A DNA stretch of 64,000 bases from Pinus tabuliformis (Eukaryota; Streptophyta; Pinopsida; Pinales; Pinaceae): positions 647,540,606-647,604,605 of the forward strand of contig CM062811.1 of the NCBI GenBank assembly GCA_031772625.1. The letters are read 5' to 3'. Shown here one piece after another: positions 1-11,199 of the stretch. Below the pieces are notes generated by a model. It was given only the letters and a program-made list of their open reading frames with translations, ran no database searches and was not told the DNA's origin. Each line of letters starts with the position of its first letter. The stretch's first letter is position 1. The position numbers were made by a program, and so were the translations under genes.

Positions 1-200
1 TTCAGGAGTCTGCAAAAAGACCAACTTCCTCAAATCATATCTCCGAAAATATCACGCGAAAAGCTCTGAAATTCGGACCCAAGGTTCAGCGCAATGTCTT
101 CTCAAATGGGTTTTTTTTGCGACTTCTGAAACGTCAGAAAAAAGTTATAGCGAAAATGCCACGATGACCTGTTTGGAGCAGCGAAACCCTAGAATCCAAA

Positions 201-212
201 GCTCTGATACCA
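201..212 (-). other. E1 primer binding site (initiator Met tRNA type)
   Basis: GCTCTGATACCA on the plus strand is TGGTATCAGAGC on the minus strand, two bases inside the LTR end, the classic plant initiator-tRNA-Met primer site. It fixes the orientation of E1 as minus. Confidence 0.92.
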
Positions 213-214
213 AA

Positions 215-547
215 TGTTATGAAACCAGCTCACAAAAAGATAGAAAAGAGAGATCCACGCCTTAGAATTCAGCCTCTTCGAGGGGGCAACCTCCTTTACA
301 TTACATAAATGAACAATTCTTGGATGATACAAATGAAAATACCTCCTTTCTATATATAGGAGTCTAAGTGGTCCCAATACAATCAAAGCCTACATAACAA
401 TAATATTGTAGGGCACAACAATAACAATAGTGGGCTTCTATGTGGCACAATAGTAACAATATGGGCACTACATGGGTACAACAATATAAATAAGGGGTAT
501 AAATACAATAGTAATGGGGTAATCACTAGTATTATAGGGACCCAACA
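215..547 (-). repeat. E1 5' LTR
   Basis: A 333-bp LTR that reads TGTTGGGTCC to ...TAACA on the minus strand (TG...CA ends). The half next to the leader (215 to about 370) is near 96% identical to E2 by eye and carries the same TATATATA box. The outer U3 half is much more diverged, roughly 20-25%. No target duplication can be tested because the other end is outside the window. Confidence 0.9.
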
Positions 548-1276
548 ATTTTCATAATTGTAGCACAATTTACTATTTTTAGCAGTTTTTCGGGTCCTGA
601 ACTTCCAGAGCTATTTTGAGGCCCTAAATGACATTTTTTGGGAAATCTAGGAGCAACATGGGTTCATGGTCCAATGTTGCTCTTCCAAAAGTTGTAATAT
701 TTAGATATATCTTTCTTACGAGCTATTGTACATGTCAAATGAAGATCGGGTACCAAAGTTAGGACCCCGAGAAGTTAATGTACCAACTTACCCAAAACGG
801 GGCCCACAATTTGGTGTTTCATCTTCTAGGTTTAGGTTTTGGGATGTTAAGGCTTTTCCATTGTTTCTCAACAATAAATAGGTCTTCAAGCCTCATTGTA
901 ACACAATTTAGAGGCATGTAGCCACCACATCTCTTCTCAGAGATAAGCTACCATCGCCCTAGCTGGTTTATTTCCAATTCTGTTTGTAAGCATATTTCAG
1001 TATTTTACATTAATGAAATGAAGTATTATTTCCGCTGCATCTCTGTGTTTATGGTTATATCTGTAATTTGTTGTGTTCCTATTTAAATCCAGATCATTCT
1101 TGCTTCCGATGATAGGTTTACATCACTGGCCTTCGACCAAAATACTTTGTATTGTGGTACCTTGAGGGTCATTATCATTATCGGTGATTCCTCTAGCGTC
1201 TGTTAACAGCTTACATCATTGGCTTGTAATCAGACGATGTCTTCCCATGTTCGACTTCAGATCATCTATTCACATG
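548..1276. other. Spacer between E1 and E2; LTR-like, unrecognised
   Basis: No coding signal. The part around 870-1020 has LTR-like features: an AATAAATAGG TATA-like box near 880, then TTGTAACACAA and repeated TTTACATTAATGAAATGAA-type AT-rich sequence. It could be an old solo LTR into which E1 and E2 inserted. I could not fix its ends. Confidence 0.35.
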
Positions 1277-1281
1277 GTTAG

Positions 1282-1613
1282 TGTTGGGTCCCTATAATAC
1301 TAGTGATTACCCCATTACTATTGTAGTTATACCCTTATTTATATTGTTGTGCCCCTATTACCCCCATATTGTTATTTCTGTGCCCCATAGAATCCCTCTA
1401 TTGTTATTTTTGTGGCTTTATATTATTATTGTTAGGTCGGCTGGATTATATTGTGACTCCTTAGACTCCTATATATAGAAAGGAGGTTTTGTCATTTGTA
1501 TCATCCAAGAATTGTTCATTTATGTAATGTAAAGGAGGTTGCCCCCTCGAAGAGGCTGAATTCTAAGGCGTTGATCTATCTTTTCTATCTTTTCTTGAGC
1601 TGGTTTCATAACA
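1282..1613 (+). repeat. E2 5' LTR
   Basis: 332 bp, TGTTGGGTCC to CATAACA, with a TATATATA box at 1470-1477 that would start transcription about 30 bp downstream. It is identical to the 3' LTR apart from one base. The outer flank is GTTAG (1277-1281). Confidence 0.97.
1470..1477 (+). promoter_or_regulatory. E2 LTR TATA box
   Basis: TATATATA inside CTCCTATATATAGAAAGG. It is conserved in both E2 LTRs (also 6980-6987) and, inverted, in E1. Its position about 135 bp before the LTR end fits a U3/R boundary. Confidence 0.75.
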
Positions 1614-1615
1614 TT

Positions 1616-1627
1616 TGGTATCAGAGC
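1616..1627 (+). other. E2 primer binding site
   Basis: TGGTATCAGAGC, complementary to the 3' end of plant initiator Met tRNA, two bases after the 5' LTR. Confidence 0.95.
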
Positions 1628-2255
1628 TTTGGATTCTAGGGTTTCGCTGCTCCAAACAGGTCATCGTGGCATTTTTGCTATAACTTTTTTTCTGTGACGT
1701 TTCAGAAGTCACAAAAAAACCCATTTGAGAAGAAATCGCGTTGAACCTTGGGTCCAAATTTCAGAGCTTTTTGCGCGATATTTACGGAGATATGATCTGA
1801 GGAAGTTGGTCTTTTTGCAGACTCCTGAATTACATTCAAAACAGGTGACCTGGGGAAAATCGTCATAACTTTCTCTCTGGGGATCAGATTGAAATTTCGT
1901 AAGAAGGTACAAAAAGAGGACGGACTGTAGTTTCTTTTGTGTGTGTTTCAGATTCAAAGGTTGAAACAGTGACTCGTGGAACGTCGTACAAGTTCGCTCT
2001 ACTGTGGGAGATTTCACATAACTCTTCCTTGGAGAATCCAATTTGGCTCAGACTTGTGGCATTGGAAAGAGGACACAGAAGGCTACTACAGGTAGCAATT
2101 TCAGAATTGGATGATCTAAAATTACAGAGATACATCAGATTCAATATCAGGCTTCTATAAAGTGAAAAAAGGTGTGTAGTTTTTTTTTAAATTTTTGTGT
2201 AAGCTTGGTTTAACGGAATTCAAAGGGCATAGTAAAGCATTATTATCGGTAACTG

Positions 2256-2535
2256 ATGCCCCGAGGAAAGAAAATGCAAACACCTAGTAAGGAACCTGAA
2301 AGCTCTAGCATGACTGAAGAAGAGGAAGAAATGCTACATGATATATCAAAATTACAAGAACAAGTGCAACAAATGTCACGCTCACAAAAGCTAACAGAAG
2401 CTAAGTGGCGTGGAATCTAAGATAAATGGCATGGAATCTAAGATAAAGGGCATGGAAGCTAAGATGGATGATTCGAAGACATATTTGAAGAGAGACATGG
2501 CAGATTTGAAGATAGATTTGAAGACAGACATGGAA
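2256..2535 (+). pseudogene. E2 gag N-terminus, frameshifted and stopped
   Basis: An ATG at 2256 opens a charged reading frame (starts MPRGKK, then Glu-rich) that runs to a stop at 2418. From about 2401 the coding look moves to the frame of the main polyprotein, through three 21-bp units (about 2407-2470) encoding Lys/Glu/Met-rich heptads, until TAA at 2536-2538. The main frame begins directly after this stop. I infer that this is the original gag start, separated from the rest by one frameshift near 2404 and one nonsense codon. A different start for the main frame is possible but its first in-frame ATG is not until 2680. Confidence 0.65.
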
Positions 2536-2538
2536 TAA

Positions 2539-5500
2539 TTGAAGAAGTTGCTACAAGAAAGGGTCACTAATGGTGAAAAGGTAGTAAAGGAAACTCATGA
2601 TGAGAACAAAAGAAATGTTAATCATGATTCCATAGATGCTAATGTTGGATCGAAGAATCACCATATTCCAAAAATCGATATGAGGAAGTTTGATGGCAAG
2701 GATCCCGCCACATGGATATTACAGATGGAGCAATTCTTCGATCTCAATAATGTGCAAAACACACAAAAGGTACGTATGGCAACTGTATATTTGGAACCAA
2801 ATCAGTTTGTATGGTATCAATGGCTTTGCTCTCGTAAACAATTTATCACTTGGGCAATTTTTACGGAAGAATTGATAGCACATTATGAAGATACAAAAAG
2901 CAACACTTTTTTTAGCCAATTGATAAGTCTCAAACAAAAGGGTTCAATAATGGAGCACATTGAGGAGTTCCAAAAATTGAACATAAGGGTAAAAGATATT
3001 CCAGAGGAGCATAGGATTGATGTGTTCATAGGGTCTTTAAAGGATAATATCCAACATGATGTTCGCCTTTGGGAACCTGATTCATTAGAGAAGGCATTCA
3101 GGTTAGCAAGAAAAATGGAAAGCAAAATTATGGCAACCAGGAAGCATACCACTCACAACTATAAAGACGGAAGTGTTGTTTCCCCTAGTCTTCCACAACC
3201 TATAAGGTTGACACCACAACAATTGGAAGAAAAAAGAGCAAAAGGGCTTTGTTACAGTTGTGATAGCAAATACACTAAAGGTCATAAGTGTGCTGAGAAG
3301 AAATTATTCTACATAGATTGTGAAGAGGAAGAAGAAAAGGAGCAAGAAAGGTCAAAAGAAGAAGATATACTCCAGGAACAAAGCCTAGATGAAGAAAAAA
3401 TAAATCCGACCATATCTTGTAATGCATTGGCGGGAATTACCACTCCTCAAACCATCAAGATAGAAGGACAAATCAAGAAGAAAAAGGTAATAGTGTTGAT
3501 TGATTCAGGAAGCACCCACAATTTTATTCATTGTAGGGTAGCAAAAGAATTGAATTGCTTCCTATATCCAGCACCAGAGTGTCAAGTGATGATTGCAAAT
3601 GGAGGAACAATAAATTGCTCTGGAAAGTGCCATAATATCAAGCTATCCATGGGAGAATATGTATTGACTAGCCCAATGCTTTCCATTCCAATGGGAGGTG
3701 CTGATGTTGTACTAGGAGTCCAATGGCTACAATCCTTGGGTACAATAGCTTTTAATTTTCAAGAACTTTTCATCAAATTTTCTACGGAAGGAAAGGAAGT
3801 TGAATTAAGGGGTATTGCAGGGAAACCAGGAAAGATAATCAGCTCTAATGGCATGACAAAGCTTCTAAAAAAGGAGCAAAGAGGTGTAATTGCACAATTA
3901 TGTTCGCTAGATGTTTCCACATTGGAATCATCTATTTCTCCAGATCTCCAAAAAGTCCTGGACAATCATTCCAAGGTATTTGAGACTCCCAAAGGTCTCC
4001 CACCTATGCGTGATCATGATCATGCTATTCATCTGATTCCAGGAAGTGTTCCTCCAAACATCAGGCCGTACAGATATCCCTATGTCCAAAAAAGTGAAAT
4101 TGAACGTATGGTTGCAGAAATGCTAGAGGCTGGTATAATTCAACCGAGTCAAAGTTCTTTCTCAGCTCCAGTAGTATTGGTGCACAAGAAGGATGGATCA
4201 TGGCGCATGTGTCCGGATTATAGGGAGCTCAACAAGCTCACTATTAAAGATAAGTTCCCCATTCCTGTCATTGATGAATTACTGGATGAATTGCATGGAT
4301 CAATTTACTTCACCAAGTTGGATCTTCGTTCGGGATATCATCAAATCAGAATGAAGATTGAAGACATTCCGAAAACGGCATTTAGAACTCATGAGGGTCA
4401 TTATGAATTTTTGGTCATGCCTTTTGGCCTTACCAATGCACCTTCAACATTTCAAGGTTTGATGAATTCAATTTTCAAACCATTCCTTAGAAAATTTGTG
4501 TTAGTATTTTTTGATGATATACTAATCTACAGCAAGTCTTGGAAGGATCATGTTGAACATGTTGACAGGGTGCTACAACTATTGGAGGAGAAACAATTAT
4601 ATGCAAAAAGATCCAAATGTTTCTTTGGAGTCCAGGAGGTGGAATATTTGGGTCATATTGTATCTCATGAAGGAGTTAAGGTAGACCCTAGCAAAATTAA
4701 AGCCATTAAGGAATGGAAAATCCCCACATCCATAAAGCATCTGCGAGGATTTCTTGGGTTGACAGGGTATTATCGCAAGTTTGTTAAGAATTATGGGAGA
4801 ATAGCAGCACCTCTAACAACATTATTGAAGAAAGATTCATTTTCATGGACTCCGGAAGCAACAAAGGCCTTTGAACATCTTAAAGAGGCAATGTGCCAAG
4901 CACCGGTCTTAGCTACACCGGACTTCACAAAAACCTTTATTGTGGAATGTGATGCTTCAGGAAATGGAATTGGTGCTGTTCTAATGCAAGATGAAAGACC
5001 CATTGCTTTTGAAAGTCGTCCAATCAAGGGAAAGTTTTTAAGCAAAGCTATTTATGAGAAGGAAATGTTGGCAATACTCCATGCACTTAAGAAATGGCGA
5101 CCCTACCTAATGGGAAGACACTTCAAGGTAAAAACGGATCATGATAGCCTTAAATACTTTTTAGAACAAAGATTATCCTCTGAAGAGCAACAAAAGTGGG
5201 TCACAAAGATGTTGGGTTATGACTTTGAAATCATCTACAAAAAAGGGAAGCAAAATGTGGTGGCAGATGCACTCTCAAGAAAGGATGAGGATGTGGAAGC
5301 ATTGTTGTGTGCCATTTCTATTATCCAACCAGATTGGATAAACGAAGCAAGGGAGGAATGGAAGAATGACGAAGAAGTGTGGGCACTTATTCGAAAGCTA
5401 CAACAAGATTCCAGTACTTCTGATACATTTAGCTGGCAAAATGATTCGTTATGGTACAAAGATCGCTTATACCTCTGTAAGAATTCCCAGCTAAAACAAA

Positions 5501-6762
5501 AGATTCTTATGGAATTGCACACTTCTCCCTTAGGAGGGCACTCAGGATTTTTAAAAACTTACCACAGGGTTAAGAAGGAATTTTTTTGGGATGGCCTTAA
5601 ATCAGATATTCAAAAGTTTGTGGCGGAATGTTTGGTTTGCCAACAAAATAAAGTTGAAACAATTAAGACACCGGGTCTATTACAACCTTTATCCATTCCA
5701 AGCCAACGTTGGGAGGAGGTTTCAATGGATTTTATCACAGGTTTACCCAAGTCTGAGGGAAAGAGTGTCATCATGGTGGTAGTTGACAGACTTACCAAGT
5801 ATGCACACTTTTGTGCATTATCACATCCATTTAAAGCCAGTACAGTTTCTACTGCATTTATGGAAACAGTTCAAAAGCTACATGGAAACCCAAAGATTAT
5901 TGTAAGTGACAGAGATCCCATTTTCACTGGAAATTTTTGGACAGAATTATTTTCTTGTCTTGGTACTCAGTTAGCTCATAGCTCATCTTATCATCCTCAA
6001 TCTGATGGGCAAACTGAGATAGTAAACAAATGTTTGGAAGGATATCTTCGTTGCTTTGTATCTGATAAACAGACACAATGGGTCAAATGGTTGCCTCTGG
6101 CTGAATGGTGGTATAACACTTCCTTCCATACAGCAACAAAAATGACCCCATTTATGGCACTTTATGGGTATCAACCACCATCCATCACATCATATTTAAG
6201 AGAAAATTCTAAGGTTCAGGCAGTGGAACATCACATCGAACATCAACAACAAGTCCTCCAACTCTTAAAGGATAACCTCGTGTTGGCACAAAATAGAATG
6301 AAACAACAGGCAGATCAACATCGCAGTGAAAGAAGTTTTGATGTAGGTGATTGGGTATTCCTACGGCTACAACCATATAAGCAAATGTCCCTAAAGCAAG
6401 CTAAGAAGGATAATAAATTATCACCAAAGTATTATGGTCCGTACAAGGTGTTGCAAAAGATTGGTACTATGGCATACAAATTGGAGCTTCCTGCAGCTTC
6501 TCGATTGCACCCAGTTTTCCATGTTTCATGTTTAAAGAAGGTTATAGGTGACAAGCTCCCAATTCAAACAATATTGCCAGAACTTGACGAGGAAGGAAAA
6601 ATTATATTGGAACCGGAAGCAGTCACAGAAACAAGAACTCGACAGCTACGAAATCGATCAATTTCAGAGTATCTTATCAAGTGGAAGAACTTATCCGCTG
6701 AAGATTCCACATGGGAGGATGAGAATTTTATGCAGAAGTATCCAGAACTACTCAAGCGTTGA
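2539..6762 (+). CDS. E2 gag-pol polyprotein (chromovirus)
   Basis: 1407 open codons; 2539 follows an in-frame TAA and is not an ATG, so this is an open frame rather than a proven start (first ATG 2680). Domains in order: gag core (about residues 45-200), CCHC-like knuckle CYSC...GHKC (about 238-251), aspartic protease with LIDSGST (about 320), reverse transcriptase with FFDD at about residue 657-660 in place of the usual YVDD, RNase H with ECDASG (about 805), integrase zinc finger H...H...CLVC (about 990-1040), D,D,E core (MDFITG, SDRDPIF, GQTE; about 1063-1160), GPY motif with [11 protein letters not shown] (about 1300-1340), and a short chromodomain-like end (SEYLIKWK...STWED). All catalytic acids are present. 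The polyprotein would make capsid, copy RNA into DNA and integrate it; the chromodomain is thought to guide integration to heterochromatin. Confidence 0.93.
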   Translation: MKKLLQERVTNGEKVVKETHDENKRNVNHDSIDANVGSKNHHIPKIDMRKFDGKDPATWILQMEQFFDLNNVQNTQKVRMATVYLEPNQFVWYQWLCSRKQFITWAIFTEELIAHYEDTKSNTFFSQLISLKQKGSIMEHIEEFQKLNIRVKDIPEEHRIDVFIGSLKDNIQHDVRLWEPDSLEKAFRLARKMESKIMATRKHTTHNYKDGSVVSPSLPQPIRLTPQQLEEKRAKGLCYSCDSKYTKGHKCAEKKLFYIDCEEEEEKEQERSKEEDILQEQSLDEEKINPTISCNALAGITTPQTIKIEGQIKKKKVIVLIDSGSTHNFIHCRVAKELNCFLYPAPECQVMIANGGTINCSGKCHNIKLSMGEYVLTSPMLSIPMGGADVVLGVQWLQSLGTIAFNFQELFIKFSTEGKEVELRGIAGKPGKIISSNGMTKLLKKEQRGVIAQLCSLDVSTLESSISPDLQKVLDNHSKVFETPKGLPPMRDHDHAIHLIPGSVPPNIRPYRYPYVQKSEIERMVAEMLEAGIIQPSQSSFSAPVVLVHKKDGSWRMCPDYRELNKLTIKDKFPIPVIDELLDELHGSIYFTKLDLRSGYHQIRMKIEDIPKTAFRTHEGHYEFLVMPFGLTNAPSTFQGLMNSIFKPFLRKFVLVFFDDILIYSKSWKDHVEHVDRVLQLLEEKQLYAKRSKCFFGVQEVEYLGHIVSHEGVKVDPSKIKAIKEWKIPTSIKHLRGFLGLTGYYRKFVKNYGRIAAPLTTLLKKDSFSWTPEATKAFEHLKEAMCQAPVLATPDFTKTFIVECDASGNGIGAVLMQDERPIAFESRPIKGKFLSKAIYEKEMLAILHALKKWRPYLMGRHFKVKTDHDSLKYFLEQRLSSEEQQKWVTKMLGYDFEIIYKKGKQNVVADALSRKDEDVEALLCAISIIQPDWINEAREEWKNDEEVWALIRKLQQDSSTSDTFSWQNDSLWYKDRLYLCKNSQLKQKILMELHTSPLGGHSGFLKTYHRVKKEFFWDGLKSDIQKFVAECLVCQQNKVETIKTPGLLQPLSIPSQRWEEVSMDFITGLPKSEGKSVIMVVVDRLTKYAHFCALSHPFKASTVSTAFMETVQKLHGNPKIIVSDRDPIFTGNFWTELFSCLGTQLAHSSSYHPQSDGQTEIVNKCLEGYLRCFVSDKQTQWVKWLPLAEWWYNTSFHTATKMTPFMALYGYQPPSITSYLRENSKVQAVEHHIEHQQQVLQLLKDNLVLAQNRMKQQADQHRSERSFDVGDWVFLRLQPYKQMSLKQAKKDNKLSPKYYGPYKVLQKIGTMAYKLELPAASRLHPVFHVSCLKKVIGDKLPIQTILPELDEEGKIILEPEAVTETRTRQLRNRSISEYLIKWKNLSAEDSTWEDENFMQKYPELLKR

Positions 6763-6778
6763 GGACAACACTTTTTTG

Positions 6779-6791
6779 AAGGAGAGGGGCA
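6779..6791 (+). other. E2 polypurine tract
   Basis: AAGGAGAGGGGCA directly precedes the 3' LTR and would prime plus-strand DNA synthesis. Confidence 0.85.
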
Positions 6792-7123
6792 TGTTGGGTC
6801 CCTATAATACTAGTGATTACCCCATTACTATTGTAGTTATACCCTTATTTATATTGTTGTGCCCCTATTACCCCCATATTGTTATTTCTGTGCCCCATAG
6901 AATCCCTCTATTGTTATTTTTGTGGCTTTATATTATTATTGTTAGGTCGACTGGATTATATTGTGACTCCTTAGACTCCTATATATAGAAAGGAGGTTTT
7001 GTCATTTGTATCATCCAAGAATTGTTCATTTATGTAATGTAAAGGAGGTTGCCCCCTCGAAGAGGCTGAATTCTAAGGCGTTGATCTATCTTTTCTATCT
7101 TTTCTTGAGCTGGTTTCATAACA
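6792..7123 (+). repeat. E2 3' LTR
   Basis: 332 bp, one difference from the 5' LTR. Followed by GTTAG (7124-7128), the second copy of the target duplication. Confidence 0.97.
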
Positions 7124-7128
7124 GTTAG

Positions 7129-7478
7129 AATTGTACTTGAGCGAAATATTGAACGAGAATGAACACCCCAGATCAAGTTTCATCCCTCCAAGTTGAGATA
7201 TTTTGAGGAGTACTAAAATCAAATGTACAGTTCCCTTACATTCATGGTCATCCATTCATGGGTCTACATTCGTAGATGACTATATTTGTACATGTAATGA
7301 AAGTTTATAAGTTGAGCATGGGTATGCCTACCCTCAGTGAATTCATGAAAAAATCAAATTATCATGATATATGTATTGTAATTGATGAAGATCACCTTCT
7401 ACTTCAAAACCTCCTCTCCACATAGTAAAGCATTTCACTCGACATACATATTTACAACTTCATGCTTTAGGGGGCAAC
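7129..7478. other. Unrecognised interior, ending in a polypurine-like tract
   Basis: No coding signal. The last bases (TTTAGGGGGCAAC, 7467-7478 region) resemble a polypurine tract directly before a TG start at 7479. This stretch may be the 3' untranslated part of an older element that E2 interrupted. Inference only. Confidence 0.3.
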
Positions 7479-8533
7479 TGTTACAAATCCATTTGGGCAC
7501 ATCAACCCCGACTTACGAATCAGTACTATTAGGGCCCATCAAAACCTAATTCAGTTGTTACATGCCTTAAATAAATTCAACCATCAAAATGCCTCCTTCC
7601 CAAGATATTCCATGACTGAAATCATCCAAAATCTGCCTCTAAGAAGATTAGCGCAAGCAGGCCTTTATCAGGGTACAATGCAGTGCAACCCAGTCATTTC
7701 CAGGGTGCATTGCAGCGCACTTGAGCCCTTGTTGGCCTGTGTTGGGAAAATTTGAGCGAAATATGCATTGGGGTTTGGAATATTCTTATCCATAGGATGC
7801 TTCTGGAAGTTTCCCAAGGCTATCCACTCCTTTGGGCTCGAAATTGGATGAGAAAGGGAGTTAAGGAACATCAATCCCTTTATCCCTTTATGCCTTTCTC
7901 CATGGAACTAAATCCTATGTTTGGGAGGGCTTTCATTATCACCATTTATGGCATAAATTACTTCATTCACCTATAAAAAGACCACTCATCTAAGTGATCA
8001 GGGGCTGGAAATCATTGAACTATAGGGAGATTTTTTTAATATGAGACTTGAGTTGGTTTCAAGTATTGTAATGATGTTAAAATGTCTTGCTTGTTATGAG
8101 GAGAGGATGGGATTGAACTGGAGGAGTGATATTGAATCAAGAAAATTGGGTTGCAACTCTTCCTTTTACTAATAAAGTGTTCAAGTATTTTTCCATATGT
8201 TTGTATTGTTCATTGATGTTTTCATATGTGTATTATGTACTTGATTCCACGCTTTGTTTAATCAATAGATCATTATCATATTATTTTGATCGGTTTTTGT
8301 CTTATGTCTATGTGCAGGTACTTTTCAAGCGAATTAAGTATGGAAAGGAGCGACAAAATTGGTCAAGGGAGATAAGGAGTAAGCGAGAGCTTCAGGTAGG
8401 CTTCTTTACTACCTTATTTAATTTGTTGGTTATAGAAAAAGTAAAAAATGCTTTGCACTGTTGTTCTAGACTTATCTACTAGTCTAGGGGTTTAAGCATT
8501 TATTCGTAGACACTAATACTTCCCAAAACAACA
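7479..8533 (+). repeat. E3: probable old LTR
   Basis: Begins TGTTACAAATCC after a polypurine-like tract, contains a TATAAAAAG box at 7972-7980, and may end AACAACA at 8533, directly against the E4 LTR. These ends give TGTT/AACA inverted termini. No second copy is in the window, so the call rests on structure alone. Small ORFs here look like chance. Confidence 0.45.
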
Positions 8534-10276
8534 TGTATACAATTAACACTACTAGCTCCAATAGTCAAGTGTTGGAGCCACTACTTGCTCCCCAAAAGAA
8601 CTAGCTTGTCTCTCTGATGCCTTGTGGGAGGAGCCAAGGTGAAAATGCATTTCCTTGTACAATGAGGTTGTATATATAACCAATGGGGTGATCCTTCACC
8701 TCCTTTGTGAATATTTGACTACCCTCATGACTGTTTGACTTCCCTATGACTTTTCAACTTTTATATGACTCTTCATTTTTTGTACATGTCCTTTGGACTT
8801 CCAATTTACAATACATTTTTGAATAAGAATTTACACAATCCACAAAATGATGTGCCATATGCTGAATCATGACATGACATGAAATGAAACTAATGGCATG
8901 GACTGCAGGATGGCAGGGAAATGTCAAGTGATTCTTGCTACTTCTTGTTGTATGTCTTCTTGAGAATGACCTTCTATCCACCTCCATATGGCAAGTTAGA
9001 GATGAGGAGTCTTCAGGGTTATTAGGTATTGAGTTGTGGTCAAAAAATAATGTCCCTTTTCATTCTCCTAACTGATAAACTTGCATCTTCAGCTGCAAAG
9101 GTAACTTCTAGCATGTTCCCCTTCTCCATCTCCTACTTCATCATCCTATCATAGCATGATAGAGTTCTTCCATCTGCAATTCACTCATGACAAGACAACA
9201 TGAGTCTGATAAATCCCTATTATAATATGTTGCATGATGATCCAATAGCTGAGATGGAACTAGATGGAAGGCTGAGGGAGAGCTCAATGACTACGTAATT
9301 TCACAACTCAAGCATTCAAGGTTTAGATCTAAGCCTTGAGACTGCACAATGTACATTTAGGCATTCAAGGTTCAAGTCTGATCCTTGAGACTACACAATG
9401 TGTAGTTAAGGCTAGACTGGAATTGATGATTGCATAGTTGGGGAGCTCAAGGAGCTAGTCTGAGGGCTTGATGATTGAAGTTTCCCACTACGTAGTGCTA
9501 GAAGGACGGGGAGGCTAAGTGAATGTGAAATTATTCAGTTCAAGAACTCAAGGGTTGGGCTTGAGGACTAAGACTGCGCAATGCGCATTTTAGGCCTGGC
9601 TGGAGAGATGGATTGTACAGTTTTGGAGCTTAGGGGCTAGGCTTGAGAACTGAGACTACATAGTGTGTAGTCCTGGGAGGAAAGAATTGTGCATTGTGTT
9701 GGGCCAAGAGGCAGGGTTGTTGCTTGAGGGCTGATACTACACAATGCACATTTCAGGAGGGTTGGATGAGGCTATTTTGTTTGGTTAGGATGTTTCCCGA
9801 ATTTGACTAAGTGTGGGATCCATGAAGCTGATGTGAACAATAACAAGACTTAACTATGATCACACACTTAGAACATGTGATGACACAACATAGATAATCC
9901 AAAACACATGAACAACATACTTCCTTCAGTGTGAGCTTTACGATGACAAGTGTGACACCAAAGATACACTTTGCGACAACTGTGATGACAGTGCTTAAAA
10001 ATTTGGAAATGAGTGCAACACATGTTTACATGGTAAGACCAACTCATTTACACAAATATTAACCCTTGAAACAACCAAAAATAGCTTTCAAGTGATGTGC
10101 GACGCTTGACATGTGAAGAGATGACACTTTGATTTTCTTGCAAATATGACAAAAACATTTAGAGAAAATGCATGTAACAAGTCCTAATGCTTGAGAAGGC
10201 AATATAAAATGTCAATGTATGATATGAAATTTAGGTGTAGACCAAAATTTTGGAGGGTGTTGTAGCAGCGACAACA
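8534..10276 (-). repeat. E4 3' LTR (left copy)
   Basis: About 1743 bp; reads TGTATACA to GACAACA on the plus strand. It aligns with 17972-18216 and then 41663-43084 (shared phrases such as TCTCTCTGATGCCTTGT and TATATATAACCAATGGGG). A TATATATA box lies near 8670. It contains a degenerate array of about 100-bp units carrying short palindromes (9341-9760). Confidence 0.8.
9341..9760. repeat. Degenerate tandem units with palindromic cores in E4 LTR
   Basis: Units of roughly 80-110 bp share GGCTTGAGGACTGAGACTAC-like text followed by a palindrome: CTACACAATGTGTAG (9391-9405), CACTACGTAGTG (9486-9497), TGCGCAATGCGCA (9575-9587), CTACATAGTGTGTAG (9657-9671). The right LTR has decayed equivalents at about 42220-42570. 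Confidence 0.7.
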
Positions 10277-11199
10277 CTTGGTGACACACTGGTAGAATTC
10301 TATCTTCTCTGTCTAGGTTGATTCTTTCCTATAGGTCCTAGTTCTTCGGGGAGTATTGATTCATCTTGTGACTTACCTTGGTTTTCCCACTTACCCTAGG
10401 AATAAACATAGTCCCCTCTCTCCCTTATCGAGTGAACACAAATAATATCAACAATATCACAATGTTTCAAATCAGGAAAGGGTAGTATAGTTTGAGAGCT
10501 TTAGATTTTCAGAGTATAGTTTTTCATGTCTGATGTTGCTCCACTACCAAGAGGCCTAGATACTACCTAGATAGAGTTACTACAAGAACACAAATATTGC
10601 TCTGCTGCCAACGAGCCTAGATAGTACCCCCACGAAGTTGCTTTCTTCACCTTTCTATGCAGTATTTCTCCTCTTTCACCTTTATTTGTATATTTATATA
10701 GGGCTATGCATAGGCACTTATTCATTTCATGGGAATAAGAGGGATCTTGACTTATTGAGAGCAAGGGAGGTTTTTCCTTTAGATAAGCATATAAAGACCT
10801 TTGATTTATGTTTTCTCATTTAGATTTCCCCTTTTCCTCTTCTACTTGATTGGATAAGCATGAAAACACCGAAACGTAAAGAACTAAGTACAGTCATAAG
10901 GTTTCTAGAATAGACATAGGTATCATGGTTCAACACAAAGCACTCCTTATGAAAGGATCTTATTTTCCATCAGAACATCATTGATCAAAATATGTAACCA
11001 TAATAAATAAGGAGGACAGAAGGTTAGCAAAATGTTGTAGTGTCACAAGACTCTTTTCAACTCAGCCACACACAAAGGAGATCAAAAACACATTCACACA
11101 TGATTCTTATTTACATGAAAAAAGAAAATGCAACACCAAAGGAACAAAGAAATAAAAAAACACGCTATGTACATAGGGTAGGGCACAACCCTAAACCAT

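Larger units (their letters stand above)
1..547 (-). mobile_element. E1: 5' end of a minus-strand chromovirus (LTR plus leader)
   Basis: Reverse complement of the LTR and leader of E2: positions 1-200 match the E2 leader at about 1628-1830 inverted, and 215-547 match the E2 LTR inverted. The LTR is followed, on the minus strand, by an initiator-Met-type primer site. The coding part lies left of the window. Its LTR differs from E2 clearly, so it is a separate, older insertion of a related subfamily, not part of E2. Confidence 0.9.
1282..7123 (+). mobile_element. E2: full-length young Ty3/gypsy chromovirus
   Basis: Complete element with 332-bp LTRs (1282-1613, 6792-7123), a primer site at 1616, a gag-pol frame at 2539-6762 ending in a chromodomain-like segment, and a polypurine tract before the 3' LTR. 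It is flanked by a perfect 5-bp target duplication GTTAG (1277-1281 and 7124-7128). The LTRs differ at one position (G at 1440, A at 6950), so insertion was recent. The short LTRs and chromodomain suggest a small-LTR chromovirus clade such as Reina or Tcn1-like; the clade is inference. Confidence 0.97.

Noticed and set aside
1281-1478. 65-codon frame in the E2 LTR
   Set aside because: LTR sequence, repeated at the 3' LTR; no evidence of coding.
8126-8482. 118-codon plus-strand frame
   Set aside because: Lies in a probable LTR, composition AT-driven, no domain.
9341-9760. CRISPR-like array
   Set aside because: Units are degenerate, spacing is irregular, the context is a eukaryotic LTR and no cas genes are present.
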